NCBI GenBank assembly: GCA_029339195.1
Contig: JAPTJF010000044.1
Coordinates: 124,001-188,000, forward strand
Origin: Micractinium sp. NFX-FRZ
Lineage: Eukaryota; Chlorophyta; Trebouxiophyceae; Chlorellales; Chlorellaceae
DNA length: 64,000 nt
Direction: 5' to 3'
The position numbers and the translations under genes are program-made. Each line of letters starts with the position of its first letter. The stretch's first letter is position 1. The notes beneath the pieces are model-generated. The model saw only the letters and a program-made list of their open reading frames with translations. It ran no database searches and was not told the DNA's origin. Positions 1 to 12,000 of the stretch are shown here, piece after piece.

Positions 1-50
1 TGCCCTTCATGCCCGCCGCCTGCGCTCTCTCTGCCTGCCGCCTGGCACAG

Positions 51-3000
51 GTCAGCGAGGAGCTGGTGCGCAAGAAGGTGAAGGACCCCTCCGACTTTGA
101 GTGGCTCAAGCAGTGCCGCTGCACGTGGCGCGACGACCGCGACACCGTCATCGTCTCCATCTGCGACATCGACTTTGAGTACAGCTACGAGTACCTGGGT
201 GGGTTGAGGAGGGTGGAGGTGGGGGAGGTGGGAGGTGGAAGAGACAGGCGCCACGAGGTCTGTGGTGGGCTGCGGTGGAGATGGGAGTGAGGTGGCGTGG
301 CGGGAGGAGGCGGGGAAATGAGGCTGAAATAGCAGGCAGGCATGCCGGGCAGCCAGCACTGTAAGTGTTGTGACGCCCCAAATTGTTTTCAACCATACTT
401 TGAACTCTTTCCTGATTAAGCTGCATTGATTGAGACGACAGCCAGCACGCCAAGGGGCAATGCATGCAGCATGCATGGCAGCTTCGGTGGGCAGGACGTG
501 AACGCTAGCAGGACTGGATGTGCCTGCCTGCTGTTGCTTTCCTCCCACCTTCTAATGTCCAACGCACTCCGAATGGTGACACTGAACGCTCTGTAAAAAC
601 GGAACTGCAAAACCGTGCCGGGAGCAGGAGGATAGCCTGCCCTGGCTGCCGCTCGATGCCGCCTGCCCGCCCTGCCCGCCCGCCTGTGTGCAGGCGTCAA
701 GGAGCGGCTGGTGATCACCCCGCTCACCGACGTCTGCTACATCACCCTCTCCCAGGCCCTGGGCATGTACCTGGGTGGCGCGCCCGCCGGGCCCGCCGGC
801 ACCGGCAAGACGGGTACGCGGGTACGGGTGCCAGCCCATCGCCAGCCTGGCGCCAGCTCAGCATTCAGCATACTATCAGCCAACACTCATCTCCCTTCCC
901 CCCTATCCCGCAGAGACCACCAAGGACCTGGGCGCCACCCTGGGCAAGTATGTCGTCGTCTTCAACTGCTCTGACCAGATGGACTACAAGGGCACCGGCA
1001 AGATCTTCAAGGGCCTGGCCCAGTCTGGACTCTGGGTGTCGCTTGACGAGTTTAATCGCTGAGTAAACGTTTTTATTGGTGTTTTGGGTTGGGTGTATTG
1101 GGTTGGGTGGGCTTGGGGAGCGTCGGTGCCTTGGATGGTTTGGCGGTACCGCCGGCGTCGGCGCCGCCGGCGCCGCCGCCAGTTGCACTCTTCTTACTGC
1201 ACCTTTTGTCTGCACCTGCAATTGCAGCCCAATTCGTTGTTTTCGTTGGTGGGGTTGGTGTTGTTCTGGGGGTGGTCCGGGCGGTTTCAGCGCCGCCGTC
1301 GGGGCGGCCCTTTGGCGGTACCGTACCGCCGGCACTTCCCAGTCGGCTGCTTCTTCTCACTCACCTGCTTCCCAACAGCACCTCAAGCTCAGCCCAGTTC
1401 GCAGCACCTGCCAAGTATCACGATAAAAACTGAACACCAGTGTCCAGCGGCTTTCTGCTGGGGTGGCCCGGGCGGGGTGTGCGGCGCCGGCGCCGACCAA
1501 AGCCGGCGCCACGCCCCACCCCAACTGCCCACCACCTCTGTCCCACTCTCCTATTGCTGCTTGGGGTGTTGTCTGGTCTGGTGGGGCCGGGATTGTTCTG
1601 GTTACGGTTTTGATGATATGTGAGGTGATCGAGGTGAGCAAGTGTGGAGCAGGGCGGGTCGGTTGCGCCGGCGGGCGCAGCTGCAACCCCCGCCCCCAGC
1701 TGCGGCTTGTCTAGTGTGTGTGGTGTCTCTGCATCTCTATACGAGGCCTACCGCCGCCGCTGCACCGTGGGCCCCACTGCTGCCGCTGCCACAGCAGCGG
1801 GCCCCAGGCGGCTGCTGCCGGCTCAGCGCCCCGCCCCCTCTGCGCCGCCCCGGCGGATCTTGGGGATGATGAAGCGGGGCGCTGCCGGCTGCTGCTGCTG
1901 CTGCACCGGCTGCTGCGCCAGCAGCAGCTCCTGCACCTGCTCCTGCTGGCGCCGCACCCTGGCGTTGCCCTTGCCCCTGTCCTTGGGCGCGGGCGCGGGC
2001 GGCGGCGCCCCGCTGCCGGCCGCTGCCGCCGCTGCTGCGCGGCGGAGCAGCGGCGGCAGGGGGATGTGCTGCGCCTTGCGGCGCTTGCGCCCGCCCTCCG
2101 GCTGCTCCTTGGGCTTGCAGGGGCCGTACTCGCCGCGCAGCGCGCCGGTGCCGTGCCCGCGGGTGCTGCGGGAGCGGGCGGGGAGGGCAGGCAGGCGGGG
2201 AGGGCAGGGGGCATTATCAATAAAAAGGCCAAGCTAGTTATCAATTTGCTGCCACCGGGCCAAACTCGCGCCCCAGGTGGTTCTGGGTTTGCCTCGCTTG
2301 CTGCTGCCCAGCAGAGCAAAGCAAAGCCAAGCCTTCATACAGCCCCGTTGCATGGGGGCACCCACCCCCCGGCACCACCCCACCGCTGTTGGTGCGCATG
2401 TGCTTTGCATGCTGTGTCCTCTCCCGCAGATGTCTAACCCTCCTTCACTCTCTTTACAACCTTCCCACCTGCAGGAATCAACCTGGACGTGCTGTCGGTG
2501 TGCGCGCAGCAGATTTACAGTGTGCTGTCGGCCATCCGGGAGCACAAGAAGACATTCCTGTTCACTGGTGAGACTGGCACAATGCTTGCCCTGCAGTTTT
2601 TGATGTACATGGTGCCAGTCATGTTGGGGTGGTTGAGTGGTCAAGTTGCCTGGCCGTGCTGTATGCACGTTGGTGGCTGCCTTGCTGTGGTGGCTACCTT
2701 CTTGCTACCAAATTATGTGCCCGTCTGAAATGTCAACTGTGCCCTGCAGACGGCACCACCGTGCCCCTGGACCCGCGCGTCGGCTTCTTCATCACCATGA
2801 ACCCCGGCTATGCGGGCCGCCAGGAGCTGCCTGAGAACCTCAAGGTGAGGGCAGGGAGCTGTAGTTCGGTTGAACGGGCTGCCGTGAGTATGCATCGGAT
2901 GGTCAGGCAGCATACATCCCCTGCCTGCTGTCACACTCACACGACAACTGCACCCCTCGTCCCTCCCTCCCTCCATGCAGGCACTGTTCCGCGGTGTCAC

Positions 3001-6000
3001 CATGATGGTGCCCAACCGCCAGATCATCATCAAGGTCAAGCTGGCTGCATGCGGCTACCAGGTGCGGTGCGACATGGAGACTGCGGATGCATGGGAGGGA
3101 ATGTTGACAGGTCTGTATGGGAGGGTTGTGGCAGCGGGCAGCGGCTGCCTGCACCCAGTCGGCAGCTGCCCGTACGCCTCCATGCCCCATCTATTGTGGC
3201 GCCACCCGTCTGCCTCGCCTACATCCCACCCCGTCACCCTCTGCAGGAGAACGACATCCTGTCCAAGAAGTTCTTTGTGCTGTACAGCCTGTGTGAGCAG
3301 CAGCTGTCCAAGCAGGCGCACTACGACTTTGGCCTGCGCAACATTCTGTCGGTGCTGCGCACGGCGGGCGCCTCCAAGCGCGCAAACCCCGAAACGTGAG
3401 GCTGAGCGGCGTTGGGCGGGCAGTTGGTCAGAATTAGAGACGTAGGATCAGCGTGTATGAAGCTACAGCAGCATCTAGAAGCAGGGGTTCAGCCGGCACG
3501 CAGTTCCTGTGCCCCAAACCGCCCGCCCGTCTCAGCCGTCACCCCTGCCTTCCCTTCATCACCCATCACCTCCCATGCAGGTCTGAGGTGACCCTCATGA
3601 TGCGCACGCTGCGCGACATGAATATGTCCAAGTTTGTGGCGGAGGACGTGCCCCTCTTCCTCTCCCTCATCGACGACATGTTCCCGGGCCTCAAGGCGGA
3701 GCGCGCCGAGTTCCCAGAGGTCACGAAGGCGCTGGAGAAGGTGGGAGGGCAGGGGAGCAGTGGTGGGGTGGGGCTGGGGAGTGAGTTCAAGGTGGGGGCA
3801 TGGAAGGTGAGAAGGGTGCAACAGGGCAGGCAGCTGCCCGAGCTCTCGTGCGCTGTGGTGATTGATCATGCTGGGCTGCCTAGCTGTCCTAAGCGTCAGT
3901 CGTGTGTGCCCCGCCCCGCCCCTGCCCTGCCCCTGCTGCGCAGGTTGTCAAGGAGCGCGGCCTGCAGGCGCACCCCTCGTGGATCCGCAAGTGCATGGAG
4001 CTGTACGAGACCACGCTGGTGGGTGCCGGCCCCTGCACAGGACAGAGCAGGCTCTTTGTTGCTCTGGGGTAGGCTGACACAGCTGGCATTGCTTCTATCT
4101 ACACACTAATTTCCCTCACGCGCTGACCTGTGCCTGCCTGCCTGGGCCTCCCTCGCAGGTGCGCCACGGCATCATGGTCGTGGGCCCCGCGGGCGCCGGC
4201 AAGTCTGCCATCATCGACTGCCTGGCTGCCGCGCTCACCGAGCTGGGCACCAAGCACGCGGTGTGGCGCATGAACCCCAAGGCCATCACTGCGCCGCAGA
4301 TGTTTGGCCGCATGGACGCTGCCACAGGTGTGGCGTCGAGGGAGTGGATGCTGGCAACGCAGGGGGAGCGCTGTGAGGCATGCTTGCCCTGGGCAGATCA
4401 AGCAGCTCGCTTCAAACCTGTTTATGAGGCTCACCACCGTGCCTTACCTCCTGCTTGCCCTGCCTCGCCCCGCCCCCGCTCCCGCCCTCCTCGGCAGGCG
4501 ACTGGACCGACGGCATCTTTGCAGTGCTGTGGCGCCGCGCCGCCAAGGCCAAGAACCAGAACACCTGGATCGTGCTGGACGGCCCGGTGGACGCCATCTG
4601 GATTGAGTCGCTCAACACGGTGGGTTGTGAACACGTGGGATGGGTGGGCGAGTGGGTTGCTGCTAGTGGACGCAAGGCGGGCGCCTGTTGTGGGCAGGCG
4701 CAAGCTTGAGGCTGCCCCCTTTAATCCGCCGCTTGCAGGTCCCGCCCCCACCCACCTCATAGTGTGCCCACCCTCTGCCCCCTCCCGCCGTGTGTGTGTG
4801 CAGGTGCTGGACGACAACAAGGTGCTGACGCTGGCCAACGGCGACCGCATCCTGATGACCCCCTCCATGAAGGCCATGTTTGAGCCAGAGAACCTGGCCA
4901 ACGCATCCCCCGCCACCGTGTCGCGCGCCGGCATCATCTACGTGTCAGACAGCGAGCTGGGCTGGCAGCCCGTGGTGGAGTCCTGGCTGCAGGTGGGCAC
5001 CTGGGGCGGGGGGAAGAGGTGCCAGGCGGTGGTGCGGGAGCAGGGTCCATGTCGGGCAGCGAGTGGCGGAGGCAGAGGCAGCGGAGGCCACAGGGAGATG
5101 CCCCCACAGCAGCACTCTTGGTTGCTGGCGCCATGCCGAACTGACCCACCTCTACCTGCCCCGCCCTGCGTTCTACCTGCAGTCGCGCTCTGAGGCGGAG
5201 GCGGCAGCGCTGCGCCCCTGCTTTGACAAGTACGTGACGCCGGTGCTGGACTTCATCAGGTGAGGAGGCGGGGAGTGTAAAAGACACGACACAAGGCAGC
5301 AAGCAGCTGAGGGCACGGCGATTTATTGCAGAACATGATTACCATTGGTCAATCCCCCCGCACCTCTGGTCGGAAAACGCAGCTTGCTCGACCGCCAGAC
5401 TCCCCGAGCAGTATCCGCATCCCGTTTCACTGCGGCCACCTCTTCGCCTGCCCCGCTCCCTGCCCCCAGGCTGGAGCTGCGCCCAGTGATGTCCAATGAG
5501 CAGGTGTGCCAGGTCAGCACGCTGCTCACGCTGCTGACCGGCGTGCTCAACCCGCTCACCGGCGGCGGCTCCAGCAACAGCTCCGGCTCCTCATCTGCCG
5601 CTGCTGCCTCGCTGGCCCCCGACCACTACGAGCGCCTCTTCCTCTACTGCGCCACCTGGTCCCTGGGAGGCCTGCTGGACACCAAGGACCGCCTGCGCTT
5701 TGACGCACACCTGCGCTCCCTCACCGCCCAGGCGCCCGAGCCGGTGAGTCCATTGGGGTTTGAGCTAGTGGCTGGGACTTGGCTGAAGCGCCTGGCAACC
5801 TGCGTTGCAGCTGCTGCCGCTGCTGCTGTTTCCAGCATGGGCGCATGGTGCCCCCATCCCCCCACCCCCTCAATCACCTGCTTGAACCACAATCAACATG
5901 CCACGTCACCTGCCCACCTGCCTGGCCCACCGCCAGGTTCTGGAGGGCGACACCTTCTACGAGTTCCTGGTCAACGAGCAGAACGGGCGGTGGCAGCACT

Positions 6001-9000
6001 GGCGGGAGAGGATCCCGGTGTGGAACTACCCGGCCCAGGTGTGCGAGGATCGCGTGCGTGTCGGAGGCCGTGTTTTGTGCTATGACTTGAGTGGTTCCTG
6101 GCAAATCAGTCGTGCAATCCAGCCAGGTGCATGGAACCTTGCAGCTCGCAGCCGCCTGGCTGGATGGCACTGCCCTCACTGCTTGCGGTGGCAGCGACTG
6201 AGACCCTGAGCAGCGGAGCCTGCGTCACCTGCCCTCCTCCCTCTAAACCCCTGCCTGCCCCCCACCTCCCTCCCCGCCCGCTCTGCAGGTGGAGCGCCCC
6301 AAGTTTGCTCAGCTGGTCATCCCCACCCTGGACAGCGTGCGCTACGAACACTTGCTGGGGCTGGTGCACTCTGTGGGCAAGGCCACCCTGCTGGTTGGTG
6401 GCGCAGGGACAGCCAAGACCTCCACCATCCAGCAGTTCCTGGGCCGCTTTGGCAAAGATGACCACAGCAGCAAGACCATCACCTTCTCCTACCTCACCAC
6501 CCCGGGCATCTTCCAGACCGGCATTGAGGGTGCGCAACCGCTGGGTTGTGTTGGCCACTGCAGAGAGCTGCTGCCTGGCGCTACTGTGCAGGTGGCATGG
6601 GTCCTGCATAGTACAGCTTGCATGAACCAAGCATCATGCTGGTCAAGCTGTTCAACAGCGGCATGACGTTCCCCTGCCTGCCCTGCTTTGCCCCACAGGC
6701 GCGGTGGAGAAGCGGCAGGGCCGCACGTTTGGCCCTCCCGGCGGCAAGTCGATGACTTTCTTCATTGACGACATCTCCATGCCCGCCATCAACGAGTGGG
6801 GAGACCAGGTGGGTGCTGTGGGGGTGGAGGCAGGTATGACCTATGGAGAGGTGCTGCAGGGTGGCTTGGTGTGCAGATGCTGGCACCTGCTGTGCCTTCT
6901 ACATGCTGCCATATGCATGCTTGCCCGGCCTGCCCACACTCTCCCATTGGCTCGTCCCCCCGCCTCCACATGTTACCCTCTGCCAGGTGACCAACGAGAT
7001 TGTGCGCCAGCTGCTGGAGCAGCAGGGCTTCTACTCGCTGGAGAAGCCCATTGGCGACATGAAGTACATTGTGGACACAAAGTGAGCGAGTGGTTAGGCG
7101 GGATGGGGGTCTCGGGGAGCTGGTGAGCAAGCGCCACTCGCTGAGGAGGGCATGATCAGGAAACTTGTAGCAGCACATCCTCGCACACCCTGCTGCCTTG
7201 CTTCTACCCCTGCTCAGGTTTGTGGCCGCAATGAACACGCCCGGCGCCGGGCGCAACGACATCCCCAACCGCCTCAAGCGCCAGTTTGCCATCTTCCACG
7301 TGCCGCCCCCAAGTGAGGCCGCCATCAACGACATCTTTGGCTCCCTCATGGCGGGCCGCTTCGACGAGCACACCTTCAGCCCAGAGGTGTGCTGTGACAG
7401 GGCGGGGCGCTACAGTCATGGGGCGATGAGTGACACCTTGAAGCTCCACTTTCCGGCATGCTGCTTGACTGGCCAGCTGTTTTCGCAAAGCCTCAACCTG
7501 CCCCTGTGCTCCTGTGTGCTGTGCAGGTGGTGGACCTGGCACGGCGCCTGGTCCCGCTGACCATGACGCTGTGGAACCGGGTGCAGGCCAAGATGCTGCC
7601 CACCCCCGCCAAGTTCCACTACGTCTTCAACATGCGAGACCTCTCCAAGGCAAGTGCGAGGGCTGCCCGCCCTCATGTGGTGGAGCGGGGGAAGCATAGG
7701 GACTGGCAGGGCGCACGCTGGCTGACAGGTGCAGCGTGGGAGGCTGCTGGCATCGTCTGTTGCCACCTGCCGCTGCCCTCTCGCCTCACCCTTTGAACTC
7801 AATGCTCCGCTCTCTTCCGCCCCTGCAGGTCTTCCAGGGCATCATCCTGGCGCAGCGCGACCGGTTTGCCAAGCCCGGCGCCGCCGGTGCCCCCGCTGCC
7901 TCTGCCGCCAAGCCTTTCGGCGGCGCCGTCACCTTGCCCGAGGGCTACCTGCTGGGGCTGTGGGTGCACGAGTGCCAGCGCGTGTTTGCCGACAAGCTGG
8001 TGTGCCAGGAGGACAAGGCGTGGGTGGAGGGCACGGTGATGGAGCTGGCTAAGCAGGTGGGGCTGGGAGGGAGGGAGGGAGGGAGTGGTGCACAGTGCAA
8101 CGGGAGGGAGAAAGTGCATGGGAGGCAGACGACGTGTTTGCCGGAAACTGAACGACTTTCTAGCGGCCGGAATGCCTGCGCTGCACAGTGCTGCTGCTGG
8201 CCGCCATTGCCACTACTTAGCCTGCCCTCTCCCACCGCTGTCCTTCTGCCCCACTCTCCTGCAGGCCTTTGGACCCACGCTGGCGCAGCAGGTCTCCAAG
8301 CCGCTGCTGTTTGTGGACTACCTGCGGGAGCCCAAGCGGGACGATGCCACCGGGGAGGTGGTGGAGGCGCGGCCCAGGTAGGACGGCGAGGGGGCAGGCG
8401 GGGCAGAAGGGAGTGTGGGATGGGCCTGGAAAGTGTGTGGGTGCAGCAGGGGCAGCCTGGTGAGGCTTCACTGGCTGCGCTGGCAGCCTCCCTTGCTGCT
8501 GCCCTCTGCTGCCTTGCCATCTCTGCCTTTCTCAACCTCGCGCCTCTGCCCGGCCCCTACTATGCCTGCCCCACAGCTGCTACGAGAGCGTGCCCGGCGG
8601 CATGGACGAGGTGCGGCGGCGGGTGGAGGAGTTCATGGTGAAGTTCAACGAGGACTCGCGCGCCCTCAAGATGGAGCTGGTGCTGTTCAAGGGTGAGGCT
8701 GGGAAGCTGGGGAAAGCGTGGGGGAGTATGGCGTGCCGGGAGGGCGGGGCATGGGCATGGAGAGGTGAGGCTGAAGGGACCCCGTGTGCTCCGCGGCTGC
8801 ATGGAAGCATGCTAGTGAGAGCGAGCTGCAATGCTCTGCTCCGCCCTGCCTTCTCACTGCCCATATTTCTCTCTTACGTCCCTCACTTCTGCCAGATGCG
8901 CTCGAGCACGTGGTGCGCTTGTCGCGGCAGCTGTGCATGGAGCGCGGCTCCGCGCTGCTGGTGGGCGTGGGCGGCTCTGGCAAGCAGAGCCTGGCGCGGC

Positions 9001-12000
9001 TGGCGGCCTACATCGCTGGCGCCTACACCTTCCAGATCACCATCACCAAGACGTACAACGTCACAAACCTGCTGGAGGACATCCGGGTGGGTGGGTGGGT
9101 GGGTGGATGAGGCTGTACGCAATACTGGGTAGCAGTGGTTGCTGGCGGGCAGCTGGTGGATGAAGGCGGGTGCATGGTACTGTGAGCAGGGACATGGGTG
9201 GTGGTATAGCAGTGGCAGTTGAAGCACAGAGTAATGGTGCACACCATCCTCCGGCCAGCTGCTCCACTCGCTGCCCCGCTGCCTCACTGCATCGCTGCAG
9301 GGGCTGTACAAGATTGCGGGCCTGAAGGGCCAGCCGGTGTGCTTCATCTTCACGGATGCGGAGGTGAAGGATGAGGCGTTCCTGGAGTACATCAACCAGC
9401 TGCTGATGACGGGTGAGAGGGAGGCGCTGGGCTGTGGGAGATGCTGGGCCGACAGGCTGGCTGCTGGCGGGGCATGGGCTGGCGTGCTTCAAGCAGGGGG
9501 CAGGCTGCGGGTTGGACACATTCAGGCTGATGCCAGCAGCTCTAAGACCCATGCCTCATGTTGGTTGATGGTGATCATTGCTGATGTGGTGTTTTCTCTC
9601 CCCCTGCTCCTGCACCTGCAGGCGAGATTGCGGGTCTGTTCCCCAAGGACGAGCTGGACGTGATTGTGAACGACGTGCGCCCAGTGATGCGCGCCGAGTG
9701 CCCAGGTACGTGGAAGCGGGGCGGCAGGCGGCACCACCGCTGAAATGGGGAACTGCATGTCATGTGTACCCGTGTGCATGGCGCTTTGGAGCTGCCTGTG
9801 CTCTGTGCCCTCACTAGCAGGCGCATCACTGGTGCCCGTCATGCGCCCCTCTGGCTCACCCTGCTTGTGCCCACTCGCCTCCCCCCCAGGCGTGCCCGAT
9901 ACCTGGGACAACCTCTACAACTTCTTCATCAACCGCGTGCGCGACCGCCTCCACATGGTGCTCTGCTTCTCACCCGTGGGCAAGAAGTTCGCACGCTGGG
10001 CGCAGCAGGTGGGACGATAGCCTGCAGCGCCTGGGACTGCGGGCACCGCTCGGAGAGGCGTCCGGCTGCCTTGCGGCTGCCACCCCGCTCACACACTCAC
10101 TCTTCCCTGCTCATGCATGCACCCTGCCCTGCTCACGTGGCTCGCCCGTGCCTCGCCTTCTCTGTCCGACCCCCGCCTGCAGTTCCCTGGCCTCATCAAC
10201 GGCTGCACCATCGACTGGTACCTGTCCTGGCCCGAGGAGGCGCTGACCGCTGTGTCCTCCAAGTTCCTGGACGCCTTCACCATCGACTGCTCGCCCGTGG
10301 TCAAGTTGGCGCTGAAGCAGATGATGGCGTCGGTGCACATGCAGGTCACTGCAGCCTGCCAGGTGAGCAGAGGGGGGGAGGGGCGGTGGTGGGGCGGGGC
10401 GGGGTGGCTTGATCGGGGGTCAAGCGTCCAAGCCAAGGTTGAGGCAAGTGCAACAAGCAGGCACGTCGGTGGTTAGGGGCGCTCACTCTCTGCCGTTTAC
10501 ATGTTCCTCCCCTGCAGGAGTACTTTGAGAAATACCGCCGCCAGGCGCACGTCACCCCCAAGTCCTACCTCTCCTTCATCAACGGATACAAGCAGCTGTA
10601 CACCAAGTGAGCTGGGGCAGGGGTGCAGTCGCTGGGAAGAGGGGAGATTAGCGCCTTGAGCGCAGGAGCAGCTGAAGCACGACACAGCCCTGTTGCCTGC
10701 CTCACTCTCTACACCTTGCTGCGCTGCGCTGCTGATGCCCTGACCTTGGTCCGTTGCCGTGTTCACCTTCCTTGCGCAGGAAGCTGGCCTACAACCGTGA
10801 GCTGGCTGCCTCCATCAACAGCGGCCTGGCCAAGATGAACGAGGCCAAGGCAGATATCTCGCGCATGAAGGTGGGCACTGGTCAGGCTGGGTTGACAGGG
10901 CAGGGGCAGGGTGGGGTAGGGGTGCAGAGGCCAGGAGACAGCTTGAAAAGTGCAGCAGCAGGTAGCACCAGGCAGCACAGAAGGACTCGTCCCCATTGAC
11001 GTTCAACGCTGCCCGCTTCTAATGCGCAAGCTGCCGCTTATAAATCACTCTCACCTCCACCTGTGCTTACCGCCTCCCCCACACACCGCGCCTCTTCATC
11101 AGGGCGAGCTGGCGATCAAGAACCAGGAGCTGGCTGTGGCCACGCGCGAGGCTGAGAAGCTGCTGGGCGAGATCAGTGAGAGCACGGCGGTGGCGGAGAA
11201 AGAGAAGCACAAGGTGGCAGTCATTGTGGAGGCTGTCAGCAAGAAGGTGAGGCGAGGCGGGGCATGGTGTGGCCGGGGGGAGGAGAGGCAAGAGGGGTGG
11301 AGGAGCAGCTCGGAGTGAGAGGAAGGTGGGCACTCAGTGCCACCTCCAGTTGTTCAGCAGATGCTTTGGGTCTGCAGCTAGCCCTCACTGCCCATCGACC
11401 TGTCGCTCCCTGCCTGCCTCTCTGCCCCCTTCTTTGACCGCCCCCCAGGCCGAGGAGATTGCCGCCGTGAAGGAGGATGCTGAGCGGGACCTGGCCGAGG
11501 CCAAGCCCGCGCTGGACGCCGCCCTGGCAGCCCTCAACTCCATCACTGCCAAGGACATTGGCTCCCTCAAGGCGCTCAAGAACCCTCCCGATGTCATCAA
11601 GCGCATCTTTGACTGCGTGCTGCTGCTCAAGTATGCAGGGGGTGGGGCGCACACGGGGCGGCAGCTTGGTGATGCGTCAGCAACCTTTTGATTTGGGTGC
11701 TGCATGGTGCAACAGTGGTTGGCTGGGAGAACAAACTGCCGAGACACCGCTGCCTAGCACAGTCGCCGCCTCTCCCATGCCGGCCTCCGCCTACGCGCAG
11801 GTCCCTGCCCGTGAACAAGGCGTCGTGGCAGGATGTGAAGGGCGCGATGGTGCTGGCTGGGACGTATGAGGAGGCGGTGAAGATGATGGGAGACATGAAC
11901 TTCCTCCAGGTTTGCTGGTTGGGTTGCAACGCAGGGATGAGAGCGAGGTGAAGGAACGGCGGCGCTGCGCCAGGCTAACCAACTTCCAGCACGCACGCCT

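Larger units (their letters stand above)
694..3061 (+). other. Dynein AAA1 module, main ATPase site
   Basis: The P-loop GPAGTGKT is encoded at 789-812 and its last codons straddle the intron that starts at 814. [10 protein letters not shown] and the Walker B region DEFNR follow in 914-1057. After the long intron, [13 protein letters not shown] and [16 protein letters not shown] are in 2475-2567 and 2750-2844, and [12 protein letters not shown] is in 2981-3061. All catalytic elements of the main hydrolysis site are present. Confidence 0.93.

Noticed and set aside
1076..1714. Several overlapping open frames in the long dynein intron on both strands
   Set aside because: They are Pro/Gly/Ala-rich low-complexity readings of GC palindromes with no splice partner; only the 1823-2165 segment looked exon-like.
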